A program made the position numbers and the translations under genes. This document shows positions 18,618 to 26,984 of a stretch of 64,000 nt of DNA, piece after piece (the first letter of the stretch is position 1; the number at the start of each line of letters is the position of its first letter). The DNA comes from Gemmatimonadaceae bacterium (GTDB lineage Bacteria > Gemmatimonadota > Gemmatimonadetes > Gemmatimonadales > Gemmatimonadaceae): the NCBI GenBank assembly GCA_020851035.1, contig JADZDM010000021.1, positions 434,001-498,000 of the forward strand, given 5' to 3'. The notes beneath the pieces were generated by a model that made no database searches, was not told the DNA's origin, and saw only the letters and a program-made list of their open reading frames with translations.

Positions 18618-19367
18618 ATGAAACTAGCCACGACGTTCGCCGCCATCGCGCTCTGCAGCGCGTCACTCACCGCGCAGTCGAAGCTGAGCGAGTGGCCGCA
18701 GCAATCGGAGGACCGTCCGCGTCCCCGCGTGGTGGAGCCAGGCGCGCCGTACACGATCGCGCCGCCGGCCGACGCGGTGGTGCTGTTCAACGGCACGTCA
18801 CTCGACCGCTGGATGTCGGCGAACGGCGCGCCGGCCCGCTGGCGCGTGGAGAACGGCGCCTTCGTCGCCGTGCCGGGATCGGGGACGCTCACCACGCGCG
18901 ACAGCTTCGGGGACGTGCAGCTGCACATCGAGTGGTCGTCACCGAACCCGCCGGTGGGCAAGGGGCAAGACCGCGGCAACAGCGGTGTGTTCTTCGGCGG
19001 CGACCGGTATGAGATCCAGGTGCTCGACAGCCGCGACAACGTCACGTATGCCGACGGGCAGGCAGGCTCGATCTACGGCCAGTTCCCGCCGCTGGTGAAC
19101 GCCACGCGCGCACCGGGGGAGTGGCAGGTCTACGACATCGTCTATCACCGCCCCCGCTTCACCGCGGACGGCACGCTGCAGTCGGCGGCGCGCTTCACGG
19201 TGTTCCTGAACGGGGTGCTGATCCAGGACAACATGGAGGCGGTCGGCCCGACGACCTACATGAAGCGCACCCCCTACAGCGCGCATCCGGACCGGCTGCC
19301 GATCACGCTGCAGGACCACGGACACCCGGTGCGTTTCCGGAACGTCTGGCTGCGCAACCTCGAATAG
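18618..19367 (+). CDS. Exported DUF1080 protein (3-keto-disaccharide hydrolase/lyase family)
   Basis: 249 residues. The ATG at 18618 starts a signal peptide (MKLATTFAAIALCSASLTAQ); the open frame upstream is proline-rich and unlikely to be translated. DUF1080 hallmarks are VVLFNGTSLDRWM, FGDVQLHIEW, GNSGVFFGGDRYEIQVLDS, YDIVYHRPRF and the closing ITLQDHGHPVRFRNVWLRNL. The fold is a concanavalin-like beta-sandwich. Family members act on 3-keto-glycosides. It is divergent from the MFS / isomerase operon (189 bp between starts), consistent with co-regulated keto-sugar use. The oxidising partner could be the Gfo/Idh/MocA protein at 49394 or lie outside. Confidence 0.88.
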   Translation: MKLATTFAAIALCSASLTAQSKLSEWPQQSEDRPRPRVVEPGAPYTIAPPADAVVLFNGTSLDRWMSANGAPARWRVENGAFVAVPGSGTLTTRDSFGDVQLHIEWSSPNPPVGKGQDRGNSGVFFGGDRYEIQVLDSRDNVTYADGQAGSIYGQFPPLVNATRAPGEWQVYDIVYHRPRFTADGTLQSAARFTVFLNGVLIQDNMEAVGPTTYMKRTPYSAHPDRLPITLQDHGHPVRFRNVWLRNLE

Positions 19368-19396
19368 GCGGTCCGCACTGGCGTCCGAAACGGCAA

Positions 19397-19606
19397 CTGC
19401 AAGGGCTTTGACGCGAAGGACGCAAGGTGATCGCGGCGCGTGGCAGTCCTCCGTGCGCACTGCAGCATCGTACTCTTGCCGGAATTGCAGCCGCCACCGC
19501 AGTTCCACTGGCGACGATGCTCCTGGTGCGTGTGGAGCTGGCCAGGACCGCCGACCACTCTGCGTTCTTCGCGTACCTTGGCGTCCTTGCGTCGAAGCAG
19601 ATGCAG
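19397..19606. repeat. CGCAAAG-type nested palindromic element C5
   Basis: The left arm begins CTGCAAGGGCTTTGACGCGAAGGACGCAAGG; the right arm is its imperfect inverse ending at 19606. The centre has GGAATTGC (19481-19488) facing GCAGTTCC (19499-19506), a degenerate form of the hairpin of this repeat family. It fills the junction of the convergent DUF1080 and VOC genes. No gene is present inside. Confidence 0.65.
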
Positions 19607-19621
19607 TTTGAGCCGTGGCAG

Positions 19622-20557
19622 CTAGCGCGGAAGGAGTCGAAGGCCGGTGCCCCAGGGGTCGCGGGTGGTGACGTGGGTGCCGTCGGTGTCCGCGGCATAG
19701 CCGGCGGACCTCAGGCTGGCGGCGGCCGCTGAGACGTCCTCGGCGGACGGCAGTTCGAGTCGCCATTCGAGGAGTTGCGGGGCATCGGGTGCCGCCGGGC
19801 GGGCGGCGGGGCCGGCCCAGGTGTTGGTGCCGAGGTGGTGGTGGTAGCCGCCGGCGGCGAGGAAGAGGGCGCTGGGGTAGCTCCAGACCATGCGATCGAA
19901 GCCGAGGGCATCGCTGTAGAAGCGGGCGGCTTCGTCGAGGTGGCCGACGTGGAGATGGACGTGCCCGATCGTCGTGCCGGCGGGCATGCCGGTCCAGCGG
20001 GTTCCGGTGGCGGCGGTGAGGAGTGCGGGGACGTCGACGGGGTCGGTGGCCATGACGAGCTCGCGGTTCCGCCGTTGCCATGTGTCGCGGGGCCGGTCGG
20101 CGTAGACCTCGATGCCCAGGTCGTCCGGGTCCTGGAGGTAGAAGGCTTCGGAGACGAGGTGATCGCCGGCTCCGGCTCGCACGCCCATCTCGCCGAGGTG
20201 TCGGACGAATGCACCGAGCGCCTCCCGGGTGGGAAGGAGGATGGCGAAATGGTACAGGCCGAGTGATTTCGGTGCGCTCGTGGTACGCCTCCGTTCGACG
20301 AGGGTGACGAGCGGATCGGAGTCCGGGGCGGCAGTGCCCAGGGTGACGCGGTTGGCGGACTGGGCGAGTGCGCGGAATCCGAGCACCGTTTCGTAGTAGG
20401 CGCGGGAGCGGGCGAGGTCGGTGACCTGGAGCGTGACGCCGGCGATGCGGGTCTGGTCCGGGAGCCGGTAGCTGGGCGGCTGGATGCCGTAGGAGCCGGC
20501 GGAGGCAGGCGCGCTGGCGTTCCCGTTGCCGAAGCGTTCGTCGAGGCTGGCGCCCAT
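19622..20557 (-). CDS. VOC-family dioxygenase/glyoxalase-like protein (two tandem modules)
   Basis: 311 residues. Two VOC modules follow a short N-terminal tail. Module 1 has VTLQVTDLARSRAYYETVLGF, LYHFAILLP and DDLGIEVYADRP. Module 2 has IGHVHLHVGHLDEAARFYSDALGF, GGYHHHLGTNTW and ends DPWGTGLRLL. This matches catechol-2,3-dioxygenase / CatE-like proteins, which bind a divalent metal through His/Glu. It lies 66 bp downstream of the MarR gene on the same strand. MarR-VOC pairs commonly answer to quinones, catechols or other electrophiles, so a detoxification role is likely; the substrate is unknown. Confidence 0.87.
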   Translation of the reverse strand: MGASLDERFGNGNASAPASAGSYGIQPPSYRLPDQTRIAGVTLQVTDLARSRAYYETVLGFRALAQSANRVTLGTAAPDSDPLVTLVERRRTTSAPKSLGLYHFAILLPTREALGAFVRHLGEMGVRAGAGDHLVSEAFYLQDPDDLGIEVYADRPRDTWQRRNRELVMATDPVDVPALLTAATGTRWTGMPAGTTIGHVHLHVGHLDEAARFYSDALGFDRMVWSYPSALFLAAGGYHHHLGTNTWAGPAARPAAPDAPQLLEWRLELPSAEDVSAAAASLRSAGYAADTDGTHVTTRDPWGTGLRLLPR

Positions 20558-20623
20558 GTGGTGGATCCGGTGGGAGGTGGGTTTTCGAGTCGGCCCGTGG
20601 CGCTGGCCAAAGGCGAGTCGCTT

Positions 20624-21097
20624 TTATGTGACCGCTGCTTTTCTTGCGAGCGTGGTCAGATCGATGAGCGAACGGAGCTGGTCCGGGGTGAGTGCGGCGA
20701 GTTGCCGGGCGTGTTCCGCCTCGACAGGGCCGGTCGCATTCCGAAGCACCTTCGAGCCAGCATCGGTGATGTATGTGGACACCTGGCGTCGATCTGTGGC
20801 CGATCGCACGCGAGTGACCAACCCTGCGGCTTGCATCCGGTCCAGCAGGCGTGTGACGTCTGGCATGCGAGACACCAGGCGATCGCGGATCTCGTTGCGG
20901 CAGAGCCCGTCCGCGCCCGCACCGCGGAGGATGCGCAGCACGTTGTATTGCACGCTGCTCAGTCCGTAGGTGCGCAGCACCCGGTCGAGCGCGTCCTCGA
21001 GGATCGCGGCCGAGCGAACGAGGTTGAGGAAGGCTTCCTGCTGGAGGCTGTCGAAGGCTCGGTCCTGCCGGATCTCGTGGCGCAAGTCGGGGGTCAT
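20624..21097 (-). CDS. MarR-family transcriptional regulator
   Basis: 157 residues from MTPDLRHEIRQD. The frame is open upstream to 21244, but that region contains the promoter and tandem repeats. The winged-helix core reads LSSVQYNVLRILRGAGADG, CRNEIRDRLVSRMPDVTRLLDRM and the wing RSATDRRQVSTYITDAG. The wing DRR is typical. It is a dimeric ligand- or redox-responsive repressor. No cysteine lies near the N-terminus, so thiol sensing of the OhrR type is unlikely; one Cys lies before the recognition helix (DGLCRNEI). It is transcribed ahead of the VOC gene, and a perfect palindrome overlaps its own promoter, implying autorepression of both. Confidence 0.9.
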   Translation of the reverse strand: MTPDLRHEIRQDRAFDSLQQEAFLNLVRSAAILEDALDRVLRTYGLSSVQYNVLRILRGAGADGLCRNEIRDRLVSRMPDVTRLLDRMQAAGLVTRVRSATDRRQVSTYITDAGSKVLRNATGPVEAEHARQLAALTPDQLRSLIDLTTLARKAAVT

Positions 21098-21142
21098 ATG
21101 TGCATATATGGGTGTTATAACACCGAGTGTCAAGACACGCAT
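21098..21142 (-). promoter_or_regulatory. MarR promoter with perfect 14-bp operator palindrome
   Basis: GGTGTTATAACACC at 21111-21124 is a perfect palindrome. On the minus strand it contains an extended -10 (TGTTATAAC). Alternatively TTGACA (21133-21128) with a 17-19-nt spacer ends at CATATA/TATATG. In both readings the palindrome lies in the polymerase footprint and the mRNA leader is ten bases or less, possibly absent. MarR proteins bind such palindromes. The overlap suggests autoregulation. Confidence 0.6.
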
Positions 21143-21229
21143 ATCAGGAGTGGCGGCCGGCTGGCTGTCGTCCCGACGTGCTGCGGCAACGTGCGGCGCC
21201 GCGTGACTCCGGCCGCCGCGTGACTCTGT

Positions 21230-21329
21230 GTCAGGCCGGCCCAAAGGACTCCGAGTCAGGCGGCCACATCGGACTCGGAGTCAGGCCGGCCCAAAGGACT
21301 CTGAGTCAGGCCGGCCCAAAGGACTCTGA
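21230..21329. repeat. Four tandem 25-bp repeats with GACTCNGAGTC palindromes
   Basis: Copies are 21230-21254, 21255-21279, 21280-21304 and 21305-21329; consensus GTCAGGCCGGCCCAAAGGACTCTGA. Copy 2 differs most in its middle. Each unit holds GGCCGGCC, and each junction forms GACTC-N-GAGTC. The array lies between the MarR promoter and the small membrane protein gene. No spacers vary between units, so it is not CRISPR. Role unknown. Confidence 0.85.
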
Positions 21330-21440
21330 GTCGTTCCCCAGCGCCACTCGCCCCCACCCGGATTCCCCCGCGCGAAACTCCCCGCGACACCGCACGTATG
21401 GTTCTCCAGGCACCACTCGCCCGTTTCACAGGAGCTCACG

Positions 21441-21722
21441 ATGTTCGGACTGTTGGCCATTGCCGCCAGCCTGGCGGTCACCTGGGCCGGCTACACCGCC
21501 GCCCGCAATTTCGTCCGCCAGCGGCTGCGTTTCGTCGACGCAGCGCAGTCGGGCTGGGCCCCGATCCTCGCCGGACTCGGCGCCGCCATCATCGCCACCC
21601 CGCTGGCCGCCCTGCTGCCGCTGATCGGCTCCGGGACCGCCATCGCCTTCGGTGTGAGCGTCGGCATCGGCGTCGCCAACGGCCAGCGCGACATCAAGCG
21701 GTCACTCCCCAGCGGGTACTGA
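21441..21722 (+). CDS. Small two-helix membrane protein
   Basis: 93 residues, preceded by AGGAGCTCACG, a good ribosome binding site. Helix 1 is MFGLLAIAASLAVTWAGYTAA; after a basic stretch (RNFVRQRLRFVD) comes a longer hydrophobic region APILAGLGAAIIATPLAALL and then IAFGVSVGIGVANG. It ends polar. Similar short proteins are seen in many genomes without a known role. It stands alone, with tandem repeats upstream and a strong hairpin downstream, so it is probably monocistronic. Confidence 0.75.
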   Translation: MFGLLAIAASLAVTWAGYTAARNFVRQRLRFVDAAQSGWAPILAGLGAAIIATPLAALLPLIGSGTAIAFGVSVGIGVANGQRDIKRSLPSGY

Positions 21723-21779
21723 CCGCACCAGTGACCACGGGCCGGCCCCATCGGTCCGCGTCCGCCCAGCGCTGGACAC

Positions 21780-21817
21780 CACACGCCACGATCCGCCAAC
21801 CCGGATCGTGGCGTGTG
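21780..21817. terminator. 16-bp perfect stem-loop, likely bidirectional terminator
   Basis: CACACGCCACGATCCG (21780-21795), six-base loop, CGGATCGTGGCGTGTG (21802-21817). It lies 58 bp after the small membrane protein gene and 66 bp before the aminotransferase gene. No T-tract follows on either strand, so it may work as a non-canonical terminator. Confidence 0.65.
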
Positions 21818-21882
21818 TCGTATCACCCGCCGGATCCCGGCCGGCGCGCTGTGCCGGCCATCGCGGCGGGATAGCTTCGGGC

Positions 21883-23160
21883 ATGGATCGACGCGCCTTC
21901 GTGGCCGCTCTCGGCGGCATGCCGCTCACCCTCGATGCTGCCGCCCGCACCATCGTGACCGAGGCGAACCGGCACGTCGCCGGACTGGCACCCGATCTCG
22001 TCGCCGAGGACGAGACGTACTGGCTCAGGGTCCGCGCCGCATTCTCGCTGGATGCCAACCACGTCAACCTGAACTCCGGCAGCGTCAGCCCCGCGCCCCG
22101 TGTCGTCTCCGACGCCATGCAGCGCTACTGGACGCTGACCAACATGAGCCCCTCGTACTACGTGGACGAGCTGCTCTACCCCGAGGTGGAACTGGTGCGC
22201 CGGCGGCTGGCGGCGCTGTTCGGGTGCGACCCCGGCGAGCTCGCGCTCACGCGCAACACCAGCGAATCGCTGCAGATCGTGCAGATGGGGCTCCCGCTGT
22301 CGCGCGGTGACGAGATCGTGAGCACCACGCAGGACTACCCGCGCATGCTCACCGCATGGCGGCAGCGCGAACGGCGCGACGGCGTGGTGCTGAAGCTGGT
22401 GTCGTTCCCCGTGCCCCCGCCGTCGATGGATGACCTGGTCGCGCGGATCTTCGCCGCCGTCACGCCGCGCACGAAGGTCATCCACATCTGCCACATGACG
22501 TACACCACCGGGCAGATCTTCCCGGTGCGGCGCATCTGTGACGAGGCGCGGCGGCGCGGCATCACCAGCATCGTGGATGGCGGGCACACCTTCGCGCACT
22601 TCCCCTTCACGCGCGACGACCTGGGGTGCGACGTGTACGGCTCGTCGCTGCACAAGTGGCTGTGCGCGCCGGTGGGCAACGGCCTGCTGTACGTGCGCAC
22701 GCCACTCATCCCGACGATCTGGCCGCTGCTGGCGGCCGAGCCCTCCCAGGACGGCGACATCCGGAAGTTCGAGGCCATTGGCACCTACCCGATCGCGCTG
22801 CGCACGGCAGTGAGCGATGCCGTCGGGTTCCACGAGGAGATCGGCGGCGAGCGGAAGGCGGCACGGCTGCGCTTCCTGCGCGAGCGGTGGATGCGCGCGG
22901 TGGAGACGCTGCCCGGCGTGCACCTGCTCACCAGCCACGACCCGCAGCAGGCGTGTGCACTGGGCGCGATGCGCCTCGACGGCATCGGCGCGCAGCAGCT
23001 CACCGACACGCTGCAGCAGCGCTGGGGCATCCACGTGCGGCCGCGCTTCGTGGCCGGTGAGTTCGAGTGCATCCGCGTGACCCCGAACGTCTTCACCCGG
23101 CTCGACGAGGTGGACCTCTTCGTCGAGGCCATCCGCACACTGGCCACCGCACGCCGCTGA
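21883..23160 (+). CDS. Class V aminotransferase-like PLP enzyme (isopenicillin-N epimerase type)
   Basis: 425 residues from MDRRAFVAALGG, which resembles a short Tat-like start. PLP fold type I landmarks are LNLNSGSVSP-type N-terminus (HVNLNSGSVSPAP), LALTRNTSES, THE cofactor Asp in TSIVDGGHTFAHF and the Schiff-base Lys in YGSSLHKWLCAPVGNG. This is the epimerase/cysteine-desulfurase-like branch found exported or membrane-associated in several phyla. The reaction is unknown; racemisation, elimination or transamination of an amino acid is possible. The next gene, an alpha-L-fucosidase, starts 7 bp after its stop, so the two are co-transcribed. Confidence 0.85.
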   Translation: MDRRAFVAALGGMPLTLDAAARTIVTEANRHVAGLAPDLVAEDETYWLRVRAAFSLDANHVNLNSGSVSPAPRVVSDAMQRYWTLTNMSPSYYVDELLYPEVELVRRRLAALFGCDPGELALTRNTSESLQIVQMGLPLSRGDEIVSTTQDYPRMLTAWRQRERRDGVVLKLVSFPVPPPSMDDLVARIFAAVTPRTKVIHICHMTYTTGQIFPVRRICDEARRRGITSIVDGGHTFAHFPFTRDDLGCDVYGSSLHKWLCAPVGNGLLYVRTPLIPTIWPLLAAEPSQDGDIRKFEAIGTYPIALRTAVSDAVGFHEEIGGERKAARLRFLRERWMRAVETLPGVHLLTSHDPQQACALGAMRLDGIGAQQLTDTLQQRWGIHVRPRFVAGEFECIRVTPNVFTRLDEVDLFVEAIRTLATARR

Positions 23161-23167
23161 CCGAGCC

Positions 23168-24538
23168 ATGCCCATCCCCCGTCGCGACTTCCTCCGCACC
23201 ACCGCCGCCGGCCTCGCGCTGCTCGGCACCGGTACCGTGCCCCGCCTCGGCGGGGGCATCGACCGCCCGCGCCCGTCGCGCGCGCAGCTCGCGTGGCAGC
23301 GCGACGAACTGGCGATGTTCGTCCACTTCGGGGTCAACACCTTCACCGATCGGGAGTGGGGTGACGGCAGCGAGCACCCGTCGATCTTCCAGCCCACGGC
23401 GCTCGATGCGCGACAGTGGGCGCGCACGGCGAAGATGGCCGGCTTCAAGGCGATGATCCTCACCGCCAAGCACCACGACGGATTCTGCCTCTGGCCGACG
23501 AAGACCACCACGCACAGCGTGGCATCCAGTCCGTGGCGGGGCGGGCGCGGTGACGTGGTGCGCGAGTTCGTGGACGCCTGCCGCGCGGAGGGGCTCCGGC
23601 CCGGACTGTACCTGTCACCGTGGGACCGGCACGAACCGCGCTATGGCGACTCACCGGCGTACAACGACGTCTACGTCGCGCAGCTCACCGAGCTGCTCAC
23701 GCAGTACGGGCGGATCCACGAGGTCTGGTTCGATGGCGCGAACGCCGAGGGGCCGAACGGCCGGCGACAGGTCTACGACTGGCCGCGCACCTGGGCGACG
23801 GTGCGGACACTCCAGCCCGACGCGGTGATGTTCTCCGACGCCGGGCCCGACGTGCGCTGGATCGGCAACGAGCGCGGCGCGGCGGGCACCACCAACTGGT
23901 CCACGGTGGATCCGCGGATCGTGACGGTGCCCGGGATGAGCGGCGACGAGGTCATGCGCTCGCTCCAGGACGGCGACCGTGACGGCACGGTGTGGCGCCC
24001 GGGTGAGACCGACGTCTCGATCCGGCCGGGGTGGTTCCACCATCCGGCCGAGGACGCGAAGGTGCGCACGGCCGACGACCTGGTGCAGCTCTACTTCACG
24101 TCGGTGGGGCGCAATTCCAAGTTGCTGCTGAACGTGCCGCCGGGTCGCGACGGGCGGTTCCACGCCACCGACGTGGCGAACCTGCTCGCGATGCGGGCGC
24201 AGCTCGATGCGATGTTCGCGCGCGATCTCACGCGCGGCGGCCTGCGCAGGTGGCGCAGCGACATCGCGGGTCGCGGCACGGCCGAGGTGACGCTGCCGGT
24301 GCCGGCCCGCGTGGGGATCATCGACCTGCGCGAGGACATCGCGCAGGGCCAGCGGGTGGCGCAGTACACGCTCGACGTGCACGATGGCTCGGCATGGCGC
24401 GAGCTGCAGCGCGGGACGACCATCGGCTACCGTCGCCTGGCGAGGGTGGAGGCCGGCGTGGTGCACCGCGTCCGCGTCCGCGTGGACGATGCACTGGAGC
24501 CGCCGCTGCCCGTGACGATCGGCTGCTACGCGGGCTGA
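23168..24538 (+). CDS. Tat-exported alpha-L-fucosidase (GH29)
   Basis: 456 residues. A twin-arginine signal (MPIPRRDFLRTTAAGLALLG) precedes a GH29 barrel: LAMFVHFGVNTFTDREWGDG, TAKHHDGFCLWPTKTT, GLYLSPWDRHEPRYG and the nucleophile segment EVWFDGANAEG. The C-terminal 100 residues are a beta-sandwich. GH29 enzymes remove alpha-linked fucose from glycans with retention. It directly follows the class V aminotransferase-like gene. A combined role in breaking down fucosylated amino-sugar or glycoprotein material is a guess. Confidence 0.9.
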   Translation: MPIPRRDFLRTTAAGLALLGTGTVPRLGGGIDRPRPSRAQLAWQRDELAMFVHFGVNTFTDREWGDGSEHPSIFQPTALDARQWARTAKMAGFKAMILTAKHHDGFCLWPTKTTTHSVASSPWRGGRGDVVREFVDACRAEGLRPGLYLSPWDRHEPRYGDSPAYNDVYVAQLTELLTQYGRIHEVWFDGANAEGPNGRRQVYDWPRTWATVRTLQPDAVMFSDAGPDVRWIGNERGAAGTTNWSTVDPRIVTVPGMSGDEVMRSLQDGDRDGTVWRPGETDVSIRPGWFHHPAEDAKVRTADDLVQLYFTSVGRNSKLLLNVPPGRDGRFHATDVANLLAMRAQLDAMFARDLTRGGLRRWRSDIAGRGTAEVTLPVPARVGIIDLREDIAQGQRVAQYTLDVHDGSAWRELQRGTTIGYRRLARVEAGVVHRVRVRVDDALEPPLPVTIGCYAG

Positions 24539-24749
24539 GTGCGGCAGCCGTGCCCGGGTATCCGGCGCACGACACGCGCGCAAATCCCCGCCATCGGTAA
24601 CAATGGTTTGACCGGAACGGTCGCGACCGTACCGCGTACTTACCTTCTCGCCTTCACGCTCCCGGTGCGGTCGTGTCGTCGCCCCGCCGCGTTTCGCGAC
24701 TGCATGCTGCGGTCCCGCTGCACCGACACTCGCCATCGTCCTCCCGCAC
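24539..24749. promoter_or_regulatory. Leader region of SulP-carbonic anhydrase operon with palindrome
   Basis: No gene is visible. ACGGTCGCGACCGT (24617-24630) is a perfect 14-bp palindrome 120 bp upstream of the SulP start, preceded by TTGACC (24608-24613). A matching -10 is poor. The palindrome may be an operator. Confidence 0.35.
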
Positions 24750-26318
24750 ATGACCGCTCGTCATCACGACGCCCCGTCCCTGCGCGACAGCTGGCGGGCG
24801 GACCTCCCGGCCTCGCTCGTCGTCGTGCTCGTCGCGCTGCCACTCTGCCTCGGCATCGCGCTCGCGTCGGGCGCCCCGCTCGCCTCGGGACTCGTGGCCG
24901 GCGTGATCGGCGGCATCGTGGTCGGGGCACTGTCGAACTCGCAGCTGATGGTGAGCGGGCCCGCCGCCGGCCTCACGGCGATCGTGTTCGCCGGCATCGG
25001 CACCCTGGGCTCGTTCGAGAACTTCCTGGTGGCCGTGGTCATCGGCGGCGTGCTACAGGTGGGACTGAGCGTCGCCCGCGCCGGCGTGATCGGCTACTAC
25101 TTCCCGAGTGCGGTGATCAAGGGAATGCTGGCGGCGATCGGCATCATCCTGATCCTCAAGCAGCTGCCGCACGCGGTGGGCTTCGATGCCGACTTCGTGG
25201 GTGACGAGTCGTTCGCGCAGCCGAACGCGGAGAACACCTTCACGGCGCTGGCGCACATGTTCCAGCAGACGCAGCTCGGCGCGGTGCTCATTGCCGCCGT
25301 GTCGCTGGCGGTGCTCATCGCGTGGAGCCGGCCGGCACTGAAAGTGCTGCGCGTCGTGCCGGCGCCGCTGGTGGTGGTGGTGCTGGGCGTGGCGCTGAAC
25401 CAGCTCTTCGAGGCGTCCTGGCCCGCGCTCGCCGTGCGGTCGACCCACCTGGTGCAGCTGCCGGTGGCATCGTCTCCCGCCGGGTGGGCGGAGTTCCTCA
25501 CCACGCCGTCCTGGGGCGCGCTGACCGCGGCCGCCACGTGGAAGCTCGGGGTGACGCTGGCGATCGTCGCCAGTCTCGAGACGCTCCTGAGCCTCGAGGC
25601 CACGGACAAGATGGATCCGTACAAGCGGGAATCGGACACGAACCGGGAGCTGATGGCGCAGGGCGTCGGCAACACGCTGTCCGGGCTGGTGGGCGGGCTC
25701 CCGCTGACGGGCGTCATCGTGCGGAGCGCGGCGAACATCGACGCCGGCGCGCGGACACGGTGGTCGGCCATCCTGCACGGCGTGCTGCTGCTGGTGGCGG
25801 TGCTCTCGATTCCCGCGGTGCTGAACCTGATCCCGCTGGCCGCCCTGGCGGCGATGCTCATTCACACCGGGTTCAAGCTTGCGGCGCCGGCGCTGTTCCG
25901 CACGGCCTGGCGCCAGGGGCGCGCGCAGTTCATCCCGTTCACCGTGACGGTGGTGGCGATCGTGCTGACCGACCTCCTGATCGGGATCGCGATCGGGCTG
26001 TCGGTGGCGGCGGCGTTCATCCTGGCGCAGTACCTGCGGCAGCCGGCCCTGCGCCTGATCAGTCCGCAGGGCACCGTGCTGAAGCGCTATGCCCTTCCGG
26101 ACCAGGCGACATTCCTGTCGAAGGCAAACCTCGAAAGGACCCTGAGCGCGTTGCCGGAGGGGAGCCGGATCGAGATCGACGGCAGTCACACCACACGGTT
26201 CGACCATGACGTCCTGGAACTGCTGCACGGCTTCACCGCCACTGCCGCGCTCCGTGACATCGACTACCGGCTCGTGAACGTCCCGGCCGCCCTGACGACG
26301 CCCACCCACAGGCACTGA
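24750..26318 (+). CDS. SulP-family anion transporter, likely bicarbonate
   Basis: 522 residues. The transmembrane core starts SWRADLPASLVVVLVALPLCLGIALASGAP and has the SulP motifs NSQLMVSGPAAGLTAIVF, GYYFPSAVIKGMLAAIGIILILKQ and ESLLSLE-type TM8-9 region (SLETLLSLEATDKMDPYKR, ELMAQGVGNTLSGLVGGLP). A STAS-like domain follows from about 430 (LPEGSRIEIDGSHTTRFDHDVLELL). The carbonic anhydrase gene begins 2 bp after its stop. In SulP-CA pairs the carrier is normally a bicarbonate transporter, so inorganic carbon uptake is the best guess; sulfate remains possible. Confidence 0.9.
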   Translation: MTARHHDAPSLRDSWRADLPASLVVVLVALPLCLGIALASGAPLASGLVAGVIGGIVVGALSNSQLMVSGPAAGLTAIVFAGIGTLGSFENFLVAVVIGGVLQVGLSVARAGVIGYYFPSAVIKGMLAAIGIILILKQLPHAVGFDADFVGDESFAQPNAENTFTALAHMFQQTQLGAVLIAAVSLAVLIAWSRPALKVLRVVPAPLVVVVLGVALNQLFEASWPALAVRSTHLVQLPVASSPAGWAEFLTTPSWGALTAAATWKLGVTLAIVASLETLLSLEATDKMDPYKRESDTNRELMAQGVGNTLSGLVGGLPLTGVIVRSAANIDAGARTRWSAILHGVLLLVAVLSIPAVLNLIPLAALAAMLIHTGFKLAAPALFRTAWRQGRAQFIPFTVTVVAIVLTDLLIGIAIGLSVAAAFILAQYLRQPALRLISPQGTVLKRYALPDQATFLSKANLERTLSALPEGSRIEIDGSHTTRFDHDVLELLHGFTATAALRDIDYRLVNVPAALTTPTHRH

Positions 26319-26320
26319 GC

Positions 26321-26983
26321 ATGAAGCACTACGAAGAGCTGTTCGCGAACAATCGGAAGTGGGCCACCAACGCCGTCGCCACCGACCCGATGTACTTCGA
26401 GCGCCGGGCCGCCGGCCAGGAGCCGCACTTCTTCCTCATCGGCTGCTGCGACTCGCGGGTGCCCACCGAGGTGCTCACGGGAGCCAAGCCGGGTGAGATC
26501 TTCACGCACCGCAACATCGCGAACCAGGCGCACCCGAATGACCTGAGCATGCTGGCGGCGCTGGAGTACGCGGTGGAGTTCCTCGACGTGACGCACGTGC
26601 TGGTGTGCGGCCACTACGGCTGTGGTGGCGTGAAGGCAGCCACGGGGGCGCAGGGCCACGGCGTGGTGGACCACTGGCTGCACGTGATCCGCGACGTCTA
26701 CCGCTGGCACCTGCCGGAGCTGGACGCGCTGCCCGACGAGACGGCGCGGGTGAACCGCCTGGTGGAGCTGAACGTCGTGGAACAGGTCTACCAGCTCTCG
26801 CGCACCCCGGTGGTGCAGCGCGCGTGGGCCAAGGGGAAGCGCCCGATCCTGCACGGCCTGGTGTACGACATCCACGACGGGCTGCTGAAGGACCTCGTGA
26901 CGGGGCTCGACAGCGAGGAGAAGGTGCATGCGCTGCGGAGTGCGGTGACGGGGCCGACGTCGGTGCACACCGACCGGGCCTGA
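26321..26983 (+). CDS. can: Beta-class carbonic anhydrase
   Basis: 220 residues. The zinc site is complete: Cys42, Asp44 and Arg46 in GCCDSRVP, and His98 and Cys101 in CGHYGCGG. Length and sequence match the Can type that hydrates CO2 to bicarbonate in the cytoplasm. It is coupled to the SulP gene with two bases between stop and start. The pair would supply bicarbonate to carboxylases or help hold pH. The 3' end meets the convergent Lnt-like gene with one base between. Confidence 0.93.
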   Translation: MKHYEELFANNRKWATNAVATDPMYFERRAAGQEPHFFLIGCCDSRVPTEVLTGAKPGEIFTHRNIANQAHPNDLSMLAALEYAVEFLDVTHVLVCGHYGCGGVKAATGAQGHGVVDHWLHVIRDVYRWHLPELDALPDETARVNRLVELNVVEQVYQLSRTPVVQRAWAKGKRPILHGLVYDIHDGLLKDLVTGLDSEEKVHALRSAVTGPTSVHTDRA

Positions 26984-26984
26984 C

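Noticed and set aside
21230-21329. Possible CRISPR array
   Set aside because: The 25-bp units abut without unique spacers, and no cas gene is near.
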